From NCBI GenBank assembly GCA_036897095.1, contig JAYMSP010000017.1:1-64000 (forward strand): a DNA stretch of 64,000 nucleotides, in the 5' to 3' direction. Under the pieces are notes generated by a model. It was not told where the DNA came from. It saw only the letters and a list, made by a program, of their open reading frames with translations, and ran no database searches. Every line of letters starts with the position of its first letter. Position 1 is the first letter of the stretch. The stretch is from Plantago elongata (lineage: Eukaryota; Streptophyta; Magnoliopsida; Lamiales; Plantaginaceae). Position numbers and translations under genes: made by a program. Shown piece after piece: positions 25,401 to 36,986 of the stretch.

Positions 25401-28400
25401 AACATGAGAGCTCTTAATGCATAGTTTGCCCTTATTTATGTCAATATGTGACTGTAAGTAAATGGTGCCTTGTAAAAGTCCTTATATGCTCTCGGAAGAG
25501 TTCATACACATTTTCTTTGGTTAGTTTTGTCAAAGGTATCGATACAGTATTGTTGGCCAGTTTGTAAATGGGTGTTTGATTTTGGATAGACGATTGGATT
25601 CTAGATATTTGAATGATGTAGATTAATAATGGATGATATGGTAGTTTGTTTAGAAGGGTTTCTTTCTTATTCCTTTGTCGTCACTCTGTCAATGAACGCC
25701 AGGGATAAAATGGGTGCTCTATAGCATGTTTATTGGCTCCATGCACTAACCACAGGAATATAGTTGAGTGTAATTAAGCTCTATAAATGAGTACCTTGGA
25801 TGTGGCAAAGAACTGCATACAGAACTAAACTTCTTCAGTAGTTCTGCAGTTTTCTTGGTTAGTTGGGCCTCTTAAATGGTACATTCCAGTGAGAAAAACA
25901 GGGAAGTCTCCACCTCCCACAAACTCATTCATGGAACTAAAGAAAGGGGCTACAAAATATGGTGTCCGCTGTTATGATGCTGAAAGCCCAGTAGTTCATG
26001 TATTTGTGAACTTCTTGGTGATTTTATTACAGCAGCGCTGTAACATAATTTGTGTATCTACTTCACTCTGATGTGCCCTAGTTTAGATGGTGATTCTATT
26101 TATGTTCTCTGTTGCAGGAGATGAAATTAGAATGTGATGAGAAAAGGTACTTTTCTTTCAATAGTATTGCATATGTTTCTTTCTTGGTTACTACTACTCA
26201 TGAGTCATGATATGTATTTCGGTATGTAATGTGTTTTATTCATTTTTCTAAACCATACTAAATCATATAGTATCTAATTTAATATAAAATTTAATTAGGT
26301 AAAACTATAAAAAATAAAGTTCTGGGCAGAGTTTTATGTTCCTAAGCTTATTTTATTTTGCATAACATGGTTTTGAATATTTGATTTACTGTCTAATATT
26401 AGTTTTTTTTTTAATTAGTAAATAAACTTGAAAATCACTCACCAATATAAATAACTCCCAAGTCGTAACTACTATTTTGGTAGTAATAACTACCTACATG
26501 CATCTAGTTAGGATGTTAGTATAGATATTGATTTTGTATGTCGTACAGAGGTATGTTTGAGGATCTGGTGGCACAGATGCGTGAAAAAGGGAAGTCAAGA
26601 CATGGCAAAGGGGATACTTTTACTTTACAACAGTTACAGACTGTATGTGAAGAATATGATGATGCTGCGAGACGTTACATTTTTCGTGTAGAATCACTAA
26701 AACAAGGGCAATGTCGGAGTTTATTTACACAAGCAGCCCGTCACCATACAGCACAGGTTTACTTGTATCCTCATATTTGATTTTGAACACCAGGTTGCCA
26801 TGGTTCTAACTCCATCTTCTGAAAACAGTTGGACTTTTTTCGCAAAGGACTCCATTCTCTTGAAGCAGTTGAACCACACATTAGAGGTGTTGCAGAGAAG
26901 CAAAAAATTGATTATGCACTTGGTGAACTGAAAGATAGCGAAGAAGCAGAAGAAAGTAACAGTTTTGAGACTAATGATGAAGGAGAACTAAGTTTTGATT
27001 ACAGGCGGAACAAGCCAGAGATAGATGAAGCTCTCGCATCAGCCGATTCAGTGGAGGTGCTTTATTTACTGATCATTTGTTTGCTTGTGATTTCTAGCTT
27101 AAAATTACCTCGTGACATTTGCCTTATGACTCTTACGCCTGAAACTTCAGTGCCATTCAGATTAGTGATACTGTCGATTCTTCCTTGTATCCCCTAGGGA
27201 TCTATCACATTTGGCAACACTGATTTCTGAAATGCATATGCTGTTGTATCTAATCCAGTGATATTTCACTTCTCAACGCTGCGACTTTCTTTATAGATTT
27301 CAGTCTTCAATTTGGGCAAACTTGAAAACTTTTTCCTCCCATTGATCATTGTTCAGTACATAGTTGGTAAAAGAATCTGAATAATCTTCTGAAAATGAAA
27401 ATGTCTTTGATGAAAGTACATAGTTGATTGCCTTTTTGTGTATATTGGTATTGGTGACAAGCAAATTAGCGGATTTAGAGGTTGCCCAGAATTTATTATG
27501 ATACTCTTTTTTGCCCTTCCATCTTTTTCAACCAGCATGCTCAAAACATCCGTTTTGTGTCTAACATTGTTTCTATTTATTGGATTCACAGATAGATCAG
27601 TCTGGTGTTCCAGATTTGCAGCCACCGTGGACAAGAGATGCAGAGGTTCAGATAAGCATTGGTAAAACCCAAGGGGATCAGATACATGGTCAGCAACGTC
27701 GAGTGAACAGTCATTCTGCTCCAATTTCCGCAGAGAAGTTCGATCCAGCTGAAAGAATTAGAGAAATGCGAGCTGCTGTACAGAAACTTAACACCCATGT
27801 CCTACCCACTCCAGCTGATGCGAAGAGTTCATTGACTAGTGGCTCGGCATCCCTGTCAAGTAGTACAGTAAATGTTGGCAGCTCCAAAAATCTTTGGCAC
27901 TCATCACCACTGGATGTTGAGAAGCAGAAGAAGGTTCTGGATGACCGTGCATCTATGCACTGTTATTCAAAGTCTCAAACACCAGTTGAGGATAACAGTG
28001 ACAAGCATTCTCATCCACTACCCCGTCCTCTACCTGAGGTAGGATCTGTCCGACAACCTGATACACAGAGTGGATCTGATACTTGGAGTTTCAAAAGGCA
28101 AGCTTTCTCTGGTCCATTAGCAAGCAAACCATCTTCAAACAAGCTTGGCTTTCCTACGAGTGGCCCGATGAGTTTCACGGAAGCATCTCAGTCAACTTCT
28201 GGATTCCCTTCCCGTATTTCTGTAAGCCAGGCTCCCTCATCTGTAAATGTTTCTCAAAATTCATCACCTCCCCTCATATCTTCGCCAAAGATAAGCGAGC
28301 TGCATGAGCTACCTAGACCCCCAGATTCTTTTAGTTCCAGGCCTATGCGCACTGCAGCAGCTCTTGGGCACTCCGCGCCCTTAGTCAATAGAAATCCAGA

Positions 28401-28662
28401 GGTACCAATGAAAAGGTACAGTGTTCCTTCAGTGAAAGGAGGGTCTCCACTTCCACTTCCACAATTAACTGTTTCTCGAAGTTTTTCCATACCCTCTAGT
28501 AGTCAGAGAGGAATGACTTACAATTCAGGCAAGTTGTTGGACTCTTCTAAGATTGTGCACAGCAGGGAAGATGTTTCTTCTCCTCCACTAACACCTATGT
28601 CCCTTACAAATATGAAGTCGCCAAACTCTGGACAGATTAGAGGTGAGATGAATACTGCATAG
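22405..28662 (+). CDS. BAR-domain, Pro/Ser-rich protein (At2g33490-like)
   Basis: Nine exons: 22405-22518, 22738-22810, 23779-23853, 24799-24860, 24934-25002, 26118-26146, 26549-26756, 26829-27056, 27592-28662; 642 residues (At2g33490 is about 620). The first 290 residues form the BAR-like coiled region: MRTCYDSLLSAAAAAANSAY, EFSESLLEMGDCLLEKTA, LGKVQFDLQKLVDSYRSHI, ITNPSESLLSELRTVEEM, FRVESLKQGQCRSLFTQAAR. BAR domains bind curved membranes as dimers, so a role in membrane shaping or traffic is likely but unproven for this family. The long last exon is Ser/Pro-rich with conserved blocks RQAFSGPLASKPSSNK, PKISELHELPRPP, GHSAPLVNRN and SPPLTPMSL. A donor-like site near the end (aga|ggtgag, about 28642) might allow a different last few residues. 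Introns 3, 5 and 8 are long but hold no obvious gene. Confidence 0.9.
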
Positions 28663-29314
28663 ATAATATGTTTATTGACTCATTCTCATACCATTTCTAA
28701 TATCAACAAAAACATCACTATGCTCCAGTCCACAGTCCACTGGTAGAAGAAAACATTAATTATAAATCTGAGTTCCATTCTCATAGATCTCATTCTGAAG
28801 CTTAATTCCCTGTTTTACATTTATAAAAGGAAGGGGATGGGTGTTAAAATATTTGATGCTGTGGGTGCATAGTCTGTCAAAGCTACATGCAATTTTGTGC
28901 ATTCAATTATGATGTGATCAGGGGAGTGTTAGAGAGTATACCTTTGTTTTGCACTAGGAGCGAGGGAGAGAGACGGTACTAACTGATAAGCTGCATACTT
29001 TTGTGCATTCAATTTCTGAATCTGCATCTGAACTTCAGTGAATGCAGGTGGGCGATGAAGTATCTTGGTGAGCCCATGGATTGATTGCATTCTTTTCGCT
29101 TTAGAGCCGAGTACAGATAGCAAGCTTCTGGCTGGTTGAAGGCTGTAAATATAGTCATGATCTATTGTTGTCCTTACTCCAATTCAATCCTTTTCCCTGC
29201 TGGATCATAATCGGTAACTATAGTGAGAGATTAATCTGCCAATGTTTTTGCCACGATTGTGCCCTGGTGTGTTGTGTACTTGGTGCGTAAAGTAGAAAGT
29301 TGGTGTTTGGTTTT

Positions 29315-29355
29315 GAGAGAGAGAGAGAGAGAGAGAGATAGATAGAGAGAGAGAA
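29315..29355. repeat. (GA)n microsatellite
   Basis: About 20 GA units, interrupted by two GATA steps near 29338-29345. Confidence 0.9.
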
Positions 29356-29849
29356 GCATGTGGCTTATAGAATAACCTTGTCATTTTATCACTAACAAAC
29401 TGCTGTCAAGTTTCTTAGTACTATTGTGGAACTGGCTGAGTACAAAAGCAGTGCAGCAATCAAAGCTTAAGATGTATTTTAGGTGGTTTGCATGTTCAAT
29501 AGCTGATTCAATTCAACTATGGGTGGGTGACTTTTCTCTCTGTTGAGTTCAAAACATCAAATTCCAGCAAGGTTTTCCGTCGCCATTCCCTTCCTTAAGA
29601 TTGCTGGTAAATCGCTTGAATAAGGTGTACCTGATACTTTTGTCTTGTCTTGTTCGTTTTGGTTTATGTTGGTTTTCTTTCAAGAAGAAAGTCCAACTAT
29701 ACTGGGTAAATGAACACTTAGTATTTAAAACGTGAAAACATAAGCTCTGCTAGGAGGTCTTTTTAAAATAAAATTGTCAGTCAGGTACTGAATTGCTGGA
29801 AAATTCTCACTGAAAGTGAGAGATCAAATATTACAAAAAAGATCCAACA

Positions 29850-30493
29850 GAAATTCATTTTTAGTCCTAGAGTTTAGAAGGTATGTCGTGCTTAATTTAC
29901 CGTTTATTTTTACCGATAAATTTAGTCCTCTATAATTTTAGCAATTTTAGTCTTTTAATTGAAAATCAATCATTAAGATTGCTGAGGTCAAACACTCTCC
30001 TTCAATTTAGATTTTCACATAAATGCCACATAATATTAGAAAAAATAAAAATTAATTAAAAAATTAAAAAATAGAGTAAATAATAAAATAAAACTCAATT
30101 GAATTACAATTAAAAAAAATGAGAAAACGGTCAGTTATATACCTGTTAGAGTTGAAGAATTTATTTGTATGGACTGTTTTTACGTGCTTTTAATACAATT
30201 CTAATTGAGTTTTGTTTTATTATTTACTCTCTATTTAGTTTTTTGAATTAAAATCAGATTTTTTATTTTTATTTCTTTCCTGTATTATGTGGCATCTAGG
30301 TGGAAGTTCAAATTGAGAGAGTGTGTTTGACCATGTTGATACCTCAACAGTCAACATGGTCAATGGTCGAATTTTTCGATCAAAAGATTAAAATTGCCGG
30401 AAATTATGAAATAGATGAGTAAAATTATCGACGAGATCAAACGTTGTGTTGTGCGTGCTAGACCCCTAAAAATTTGAGATAAAAATGCCTTTC
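29850..30493. mobile_element. Long-arm foldback element (MITE with long inverted repeats)
   Basis: Left arm about 29851-30115 and right arm about 30190-30493 are imperfect reverse complements. Paired landmarks include 'ttttagtcctctataattttagcaattttag' against its mirror near 30380-30430, 'ggtcaaacactctc' against 'gagagtgtgtttgacc', 'gccacataatat' against 'gtattatgtggc', and 'gagtaaataataaaataaaactcaatt' against 'aattgagttttgttttattatttactc'. A loop of about 75 bp separates the arms. Arm length and the 'TTTTTAGTCC' start resemble Mutator-like foldback MITEs of plants. No target duplication was settled. Confidence 0.75.
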
Positions 30494-31061
30494 TCCTTAT
30501 GAGTTAATATAGTATTGTAACACGACAAATTATGTGTTAATATAATGATGTAATTCAATAAGTTATGTGTTAATATAATGTTGTATTGCAGAGGGTTTTT
30601 AGTTATAAAAAAATTCGGATAGAGTCCCTATGTGACCGAAGGGAATTGCTCGATCAAATTTTAGTTTGTGAATTATAAAAATTTATACGTCAGAATAATA
30701 AGGAAAGGCCAGTTACAGTGAAGAAATACATTTATGGTGTGTAAAAATGTCCAGACAGTTACTTTATATTGTAAGAGGTAAGAACGAGTTAACTCATAAA
30801 CTGGCTCATCGTGTTCGTGGTGTACTTTTTATTTTCCTACTCAATAATACATGTTTGTAGTTCTAAAAGAAAAAAAGAAAAAAGTGTCCAGACCGATAGA
30901 GAGTACGGTCCTGTAAAGATAAGCCCAAAGGCAAAATACAGGCCAAGGCCCAAGTGCACTACCGAATAGAAGTGTGCCTATTTGACTTCACTATCATCAC
31001 TCTGTTAAGAATTAGTAGTACTGGTAAGATAGAAGAAGAAAAGTGTTTGGTACGAACGGAT

Positions 31062-32944
31062 ATGGAGATAATCCAAGCAAGAGGATTTCAACCATCGCTC
31101 AACTCTCAGTTGTCGCGTTTTTCAGCTTGGCGCCAATTCAATACTTGTTGTAACTTGCCTTATTCAATCTTTCCTGTAAAACCTATTGCTTCTTCATCTC
31201 GCACCAAGCTCGTTTCTACTCGCTCTACCAATTCAGGTGTGTTACTGTAACTTGTACATTAATCTGGTGATTGAATCGAGAATTCATTGTTCCGGATTGC
31301 GTAAATTTGTATAGTATGATTCATAGTAATTCATTTTCTAGTTTTACAATTACTGGAGGAGGTTCATTTATGGTATTACTATGGTGTTGCTAGCTAGGTA
31401 TTTTCAACTTCATTCTCTGTTTTCATCATTCAATAGTATCGCACAATATGCTATTCTCTGTTAGAGACTAAAAGCCCATTCAATAATTAATTAAGAGATT
31501 GATTGATTACAGTCGTGATACGATTACATGTTTCCAATTTGTTAGATTCTGTCGCAACCAAGGCTGTTGGAGTTGATCAGCTACTGGCAATCAAAGTGAG
31601 TTTGAAATTTTGAAAAGACTAGTCCATTCCAATTTGAAGGAGGACTAATTTTAACTCTTCAGTTTATTTCAGAAGAACGCGTCGGAGGTAGATTTGAAGG
31701 GAACTTCCATTTTTTTCGTTGGTAAGATCGTGTTTCTGATTTATTTAGATCTCACTTAGTTCTTCGCTCGATACATTTGAAGGGAACTTAGATATTGACA
31801 TAATCTGTGCTTATTAAAGGGATGCAGAGCTCCTATAAGTCAAGCTTGGCGACAACTCTTGCGGAAGCATTAAGATACTACTACTTTGATAGGTAAGAGA
31901 TGCTTTGTAACCTGTAATGATGAACTGACGTATGTTATGGTGTATTGATGTTAACAAGTGTGCCTTGCACCTCAGTGATAGTCTGGTGGAGGAAGCTGCT
32001 GGAGGGAGAACGAATGTTCTGTCGATCATAGAGAAAGATGAGGAGGGATATCGTACTTCAGAGGTGACTTTTTTTGTGACCTGCTTTCATGTTATGTTTT
32101 GATACTCGGTTTATGGTTGATTGAGTTACTAGGGTATTATGTTCCAGACAGAGGTTTTGAAGCAGTTATCATCCATGGGTCGGCTAGTTGTTTGTGCTGG
32201 AAATGGAGCTGTTAAAAGTTCGACGAATTTGTATGATTGATATTTTCAGGCCATCATTTTTTTTACTTGTGATGAATACTGGAAAAGCTGCTGCTTCTGA
32301 TGACAAATGGTGCGTATCTCTTTTCAGGGCGTTATTGAGACATGGAATTACGATATGGGTTGATGTGCCGATAGACGTGGTGGCTAGAGAGATAATGGAA
32401 GATAAAATCCAACTTTCTGCTTCTGATGCATCACAATGTGAATCTTCCTCAGAGGTCCATATATTGATATTGGTTGTATATGCATATCGTCCATTGAGAA
32501 GTTTCACGATATTTAACGATTGGTTTGAAATGAATTGATTGCAGGTTCTTGATCAATTGACTAAAGTGTATCTTAATGCACGAGATGGATACTTGACAGC
32601 TGATGTGACTATTTCAATTCAAAGTATGTCTGTTAGTTTTATCTTTCCCCCCATGTACAAGCATTCTCCTTCTCTATTTTGACTGATCATTTCTCATGTT
32701 CTTCTCACTTTTATGGGGGGCAGAAGTAGCTTCGAAGCTGGGTTATGAAGAACTAGATGCGGTGACCACTGAAGATCTGTGTTTGGAGGTATATTCATGA
32801 AGAAACTAGTCAATAAGGCAGTATATTAATGTATTTTCGCCTTCCAAAAATTTAATGGTATATATCATTCGATAGGTTCTTACGGAGATAGAAAAGTTGG
32901 TGAGAGTGAAGAAAATGATGGAAGAGGCAGCCAGGCCATTTTAA
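31062..32944 (+). CDS. SKL1: Shikimate-kinase-like protein 1, plastid; kinase loop degenerate
   Basis: Ten exons: 31062-31236, 31546-31595, 31673-31721, 31820-31892, 31976-32063, 32148-32230, 32328-32454, 32545-32623, 32724-32788, 32876-32944; 285 residues (Arabidopsis SKL1 about 280). Shikimate kinases phosphorylate shikimate. SKL1 has lost that reaction in Arabidopsis and is needed for chloroplast biogenesis instead. Here the loop that should read GxxGxGKS/T is GMQSSYKSSL (92-101), lacking the glycines, which supports a non-kinase role. Other family blocks are LRYYYFDSDSLVEEAAGG, MGRLVVCAGNGAV, LALLRHGITIWVDVP and the C-terminal VKKMMEEAARPF. The first 55 residues are Ser/Arg-rich and fit a plastid transit peptide. 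The exon 6 to 7 junction (aat tt|g gcg) restores NLALLRHG, so a frame that looks open across the intron is misleading. Confidence 0.9.
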
Positions 32945-33395
32945 CTAGCCAGAAAGCACACCAGTTCCAACATACTTGCAGAAGAATCAAGCACCCAAAT
33001 TGAATGCTTATCCAAAAAATTGGGGGACTACGCAGATCAATACTTGGCTAGTTGGCTTATTTTCTTCTATGTTGTTAGTAGAACTAAGTTGTTGGATCTA
33101 TTAACGAATGTAAGCAGTTAGCTACTCTAAAAACTGCTGTGTGTAAACTACAACGGTCCAATGAAAGTGAATTTATCCATCATAGACTCAATCTTCAGAC
33201 TAACCAAGCACATTAGCTCTTTATTTTTATTGGTACCCCTCTTGTATATGTTATGAGTGACGACATAGAAATATGGTCTGATCTTAGTAGCGAAATGAGA
33301 TCATCGCTCGTAGCATTTTAACCTCGGTATTAGGTATATGAATTGGTGATCTTGTACATTACATAGGCCCTTCGTTGACAGTTCCGGAATGATAT

Positions 33396-33523
33396 TTATT
33401 CGATATTGGGTGAGGGTACTACATACACACGAACACGGTGGGCCCCACATGGATGTCGGGGTTTATTCGGCGATGGGTGAGGGCACTAGAGACAAACACG
33501 GTGGGCCCCACATTGATGTTGTG
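33396..33523. repeat. Two-unit tandem duplication of about 64 bp
   Basis: Both units read TTATTCG, then GGGTGAGGG(T/C)ACTA, then CACGGTGGGCCCCACAT(G/T)GATGT. They differ at about ten positions. The shared core GGTGGGCCCCAC is partly palindromic. Confidence 0.85.
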
Positions 33524-36318
33524 TGCATTGCATTCACCCCTATCTATCTATCTATCTATCATATGGATGAGCATGACATTGAAGCTAGTATTGAAGGAAG
33601 TAGTGTTACACAAAGAAGGCAAATTGGAGTAGTGCCAGTTCAAAAGAAGAGCATCCTGGTACATTCCAGTTGAAGAAAGCATGCACATTTTCCAAGAATC
33701 ATACCAGAAAGAAATTTAATTTGATATCAGAATGATGATATGAGATATTCATTTCATATGATTTAGTGATGTAAGGTATGATCAATTTTAGGGTATCTTT
33801 GTTTGTGCTTTAAGGAAGCTGAGATTGATTTGGGCATGTCAATCAATTTTATTGGATGAATTGTTTGTAACTAGGCCTAGGCCAGCTACCTACAACTAGT
33901 CACATGTTGTCCTGGTGTTTACAACTTTACGTGTGTGTTTTGTAAAATTGCCATTTTAGTGATTCAATGAGTACACCTCAGTTTGTGACAATGTCATATG
34001 GAATTTATAACACTTTTAGCAACCAAAATTTGGTTCATCATATAGTACTAGTACTACTATAGACTAGTTTACTCAATTCTCCGTTATTTTTATTTATATT
34101 TCTAACTTACATCTCTCCATAAAATCACACAAAACTTGTGTCTGTGTGTGTGTGTGTCGTTGTTGGTAGTTTGGCAGTGTCCAACATAAAAGCCAAGTAT
34201 ACCAGCAAACGTTACTTACCCATTTCCTTGCTCTTGCTCTGACACATACTAAATTGTTTACATTCACATTATCATAACAACTCACATTTCACATCCCCCG
34301 TAACCAAATCTAACATGCAAGCCGAGTCGAAACTAAACTGCACTTAGTGTCACATAGCTAAAACATCGGGATATAGATTACAAAATGAGCACGATTGGTT
34401 TCATTATAAAATAACGAATCTCAGTTTATGCTACATTGACCCCATTAAATTCAACGTTTCTAGTTTCTCATTTCGTATTTCTCCCCTGAGATTAAAGTTC
34501 TAAAGTGTCTTGAACTTATTAAAATGACAAGTTAGAAGCGAAAATAAGATTGATTTTCATTTTGCTATTGTTTCTTATACTCGCAAGTTTAACAAGTAGT
34601 TGTGCATTTGATAAACAAATTAAACCCCATCCTTTCCTTTAGATTTGTTTGTTAACTAGAATTGAGAGGGGTTTTTTTATAAAAATTGTCATGGTACACG
34701 TCTCTTTGACATAGTAGTATCTTTGGATGTGAAGGGGTGCTTTAATTTCAATTTCAAAGTCCTATCACCAACCACACAAACAAACACTAGACATTATTTT
34801 CTCCCATTTACTCATTTCCATACTAAAATATCAAAATGTACCGCATACAAGTTCAATTCTTGTTGCATTATATATGGATGGGTGTTGGGTTTTATCTATT
34901 TTTACACAACTCTTTCTTCATCTTCAACTATGTCATAATGGAAAATATTTTGGACTTGCTTCAAGTACACATCCTAAACTTGTTGAATAATCAACTTTGT
35001 ACTAGCTGCTTGTTCAAACTTCAAACTATTAATTAATAATATATACTGTGAAACTTAACTAAATGTAGTTAATTAAAAATCTAACCAATCACATTGAGTT
35101 TGTGAGCTCTATAGAAACCCAAAACTTTTGGTCTTGTTTGCAATTCATTTATAGGATTATATGAAACTTCGTAGCTAGCTAGGCATTGCAATTTAAGGAT
35201 TGTACCAAGATAATAAGCTACAAATGTTTAGCATCAACTTTTACTATCTTTTATGGTATGTGATTTCATCTAATAATTAAACCAACACGTTAATTATGTC
35301 ACCTACTTACTGTCAAGTGTGAACGAAACTCCTTATCAACAAAAGCCTATTAAACATTAAAAAAGATATTATGAGCTTCTAAGCTAATTATGCATGCACA
35401 AATGTTTTGGATTAAGTGGAGCTTTGATTATAATGTGTTTGTAAATCCTCATCCCCATCCCCATCTTATATTTGTACATTATTGTTGAAATTTGTATGGA
35501 GTAAATATAGAGCATCTAAGATGACTCTTATAAAATACATGAAAATTTTCTAACTAAATGAAAATCATGGTTATACAGTTCAAATATTTAGTACAGTCGT
35601 CTAATTAACACAAATACGAAACAGTCTTTTCTATTTTTAAGTGGTTCATGTTATAAACCTTACATATATATATGTAGTGTTTGAATAAATGGTTTTTGGT
35701 GTTCTTGACCTAACCTCAGATTTAAATAAGTAAGTCAGGAAACATAGATTAACAATTAAGGATGAGAGTTAGGGCTTGCAAATTGATTTAAAAGTTAAAG
35801 GCGTACTAGGAGGCAGGGTTAGATGGTTCAATAGTACATGCGCATGTATGTATATTTTTATTTGAAAAGAAAATTTCATTAATTAAAAGTTAAACAGTCT
35901 TTAGCAATTACATTTAAAAGCCGGGAAGGGCAATTATCCCAAATATAATGAAAACGATAGATATTAGAACAAAATAAGTCTTCCGTAGATGTGTTCCCAA
36001 AAGTTAGTTTACTAACTTCCTTTGCTAATATATATCTGCAACTTCGTTTTCTTCCCGATACACAAACGATATGTATGTATGTATGTAGGTAGGTATGTTG
36101 AGAAGAATAGAAACTATAGGTTGTGAAAATGAAAATTATAGTTAATTATATATTTTGGTGAAAAAAGTGAATGAGTGTTATGATAATGAAATACAAGACA
36201 CACACAAGCAAGCGTTGGTTAATTGTTCTCTGTACTATATATATATGTACTCTCACAGTCTCACTGCACTGCATATATATCATCAGTAACAACAGACTAC
36301 TGCTACTACTACTACTGT

Positions 36319-36355
36319 CACACACACACACTCTCTCTCTCTCTCTCTCTCTCTC
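36319..36355 (+). repeat. (CA)n(CT)n run in the leader of the C2H2 gene
   Basis: About 6 CA followed by 12 CT units, ending some 90 bp before the start codon. CT-rich tracts near plant start sites are common promoter or leader elements. Confidence 0.8.
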
Positions 36356-36446
36356 ATCTTCTGTTAGTTTATCTGCACAACAACACACTATAGTAGTTGG
36401 GTTTAACAGATCAGCGATTCCATTCGATTCACAATACCGTACAACA

Positions 36447-36986
36447 ATGGCGGAATATGATTTCTTCAACCTCAACAAAACCACCAAAACACCAAACACT
36501 ACTACTAATGCCACCACCACTAATAATAATAATAATCTACTGCACCACCAGCTTAACATTACTACTACTACTACTACTGCAGCAGCAGCTGGATCATCAT
36601 CATCATCATCATCATCTCGCCTGTTCTCGTGCCTTTACTGCACTCGCAAGTTCTTCACATCTCAGGCATTAGGCGGTCACCAGAACGCTCACAAGCGAGA
36701 GAGAGCCGCCACTCGCCGGAGTCTCAGTAGTAGCGCCGCTCATCGTCCTCCTCCTCCCTATGTCTGGTTTGATGCTCCTACACCTACTACTCATGATCAT
36801 TTTGTTGCTGCTACCAGATTTGATTTGATGACTACTACTACTACTACTACTACTCCTCATGCTTCGGCTTCTACTAGCCTTTATCATCATCATGATTCTG
36901 CTGCTGCTGCTGCTGCTTATGATGAGGATTACAACAACACTAGTAGTACTAATCATGTTAATGTTGATCTCACCCTTCGTCTCTGA
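36447..36986 (+). CDS. Single C2H2 zinc-finger repressor with QALGGH and EAR motif
   Basis: One exon, 179 residues. The finger [23 protein letters not shown] (about residues 60-82) has C-X2-C-X12-H-X3-H spacing and the plant QALGGH signature, followed by KRERAATRR. The C terminus VDLTLRL is an EAR-type repression motif (DLxLxL) that recruits TOPLESS co-repressors. This layout is that of plant ZFP1/3/4/7 and KNUCKLES-like factors, which act in organ and trichome development or light and hormone signalling. The subgroup cannot be fixed here. The rest is low complexity, coded by trinucleotide runs: poly-Thr, Asn, Ser, His and Ala tracts. The frame is open upstream to 36171, but that part is leader sequence, and the ATG at 36447 (MAEYDFFNL) is the natural start. 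Intronless, as usual for this family. Confidence 0.9.
   Translation: MAEYDFFNLNKTTKTPNTTTNATTTNNNNNLLHHQLNITTTTTTAAAAGSSSSSSSSRLFSCLYCTRKFFTSQALGGHQNAHKRERAATRRSLSSSAAHRPPPPYVWFDAPTPTTHDHFVAATRFDLMTTTTTTTTPHASASTSLYHHHDSAAAAAAYDEDYNNTSSTNHVNVDLTLRL

Larger units (their letters stand above)
28663..31061. other. Intergenic region between BAR and SKL1 genes
   Basis: Contains the BAR 3' UTR, a GA microsatellite, a 640-bp foldback element and AT-rich spacer. The SKL1 leader probably starts after 30900. No coding frame is supported. Confidence 0.6.
32945..36446. other. Intergenic region between SKL1 and C2H2 genes
   Basis: 3.5 kb of mostly AT-rich spacer: SKL1 3' UTR to about 33320, a 64-bp tandem duplication, a TATC run (33541-33559), a TG run (34141-34157) and TATG/TAGG runs near 36070-36095. 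The last 120 bp are the CT-rich leader of the zinc-finger gene. No gene is recognised. Confidence 0.55.

Noticed and set aside
32188-32538. Continuous reading of the SKL1 exon 6-7 region as one exon
   Set aside because: It runs out of frame with exon 6. Splicing tt|g restores the conserved NLALLRHG.
36171-36446. Upstream extension of the zinc-finger frame
   Set aside because: Open by chance through CA/CT/ACT runs. No similarity to the family, and MAEYDFFNL at 36447 is the natural start.
36146-36956. Minus-strand frames opposite the zinc-finger gene
   Set aside because: Mirror images of trinucleotide runs (poly-Ser, Val, Leu) with no domain.
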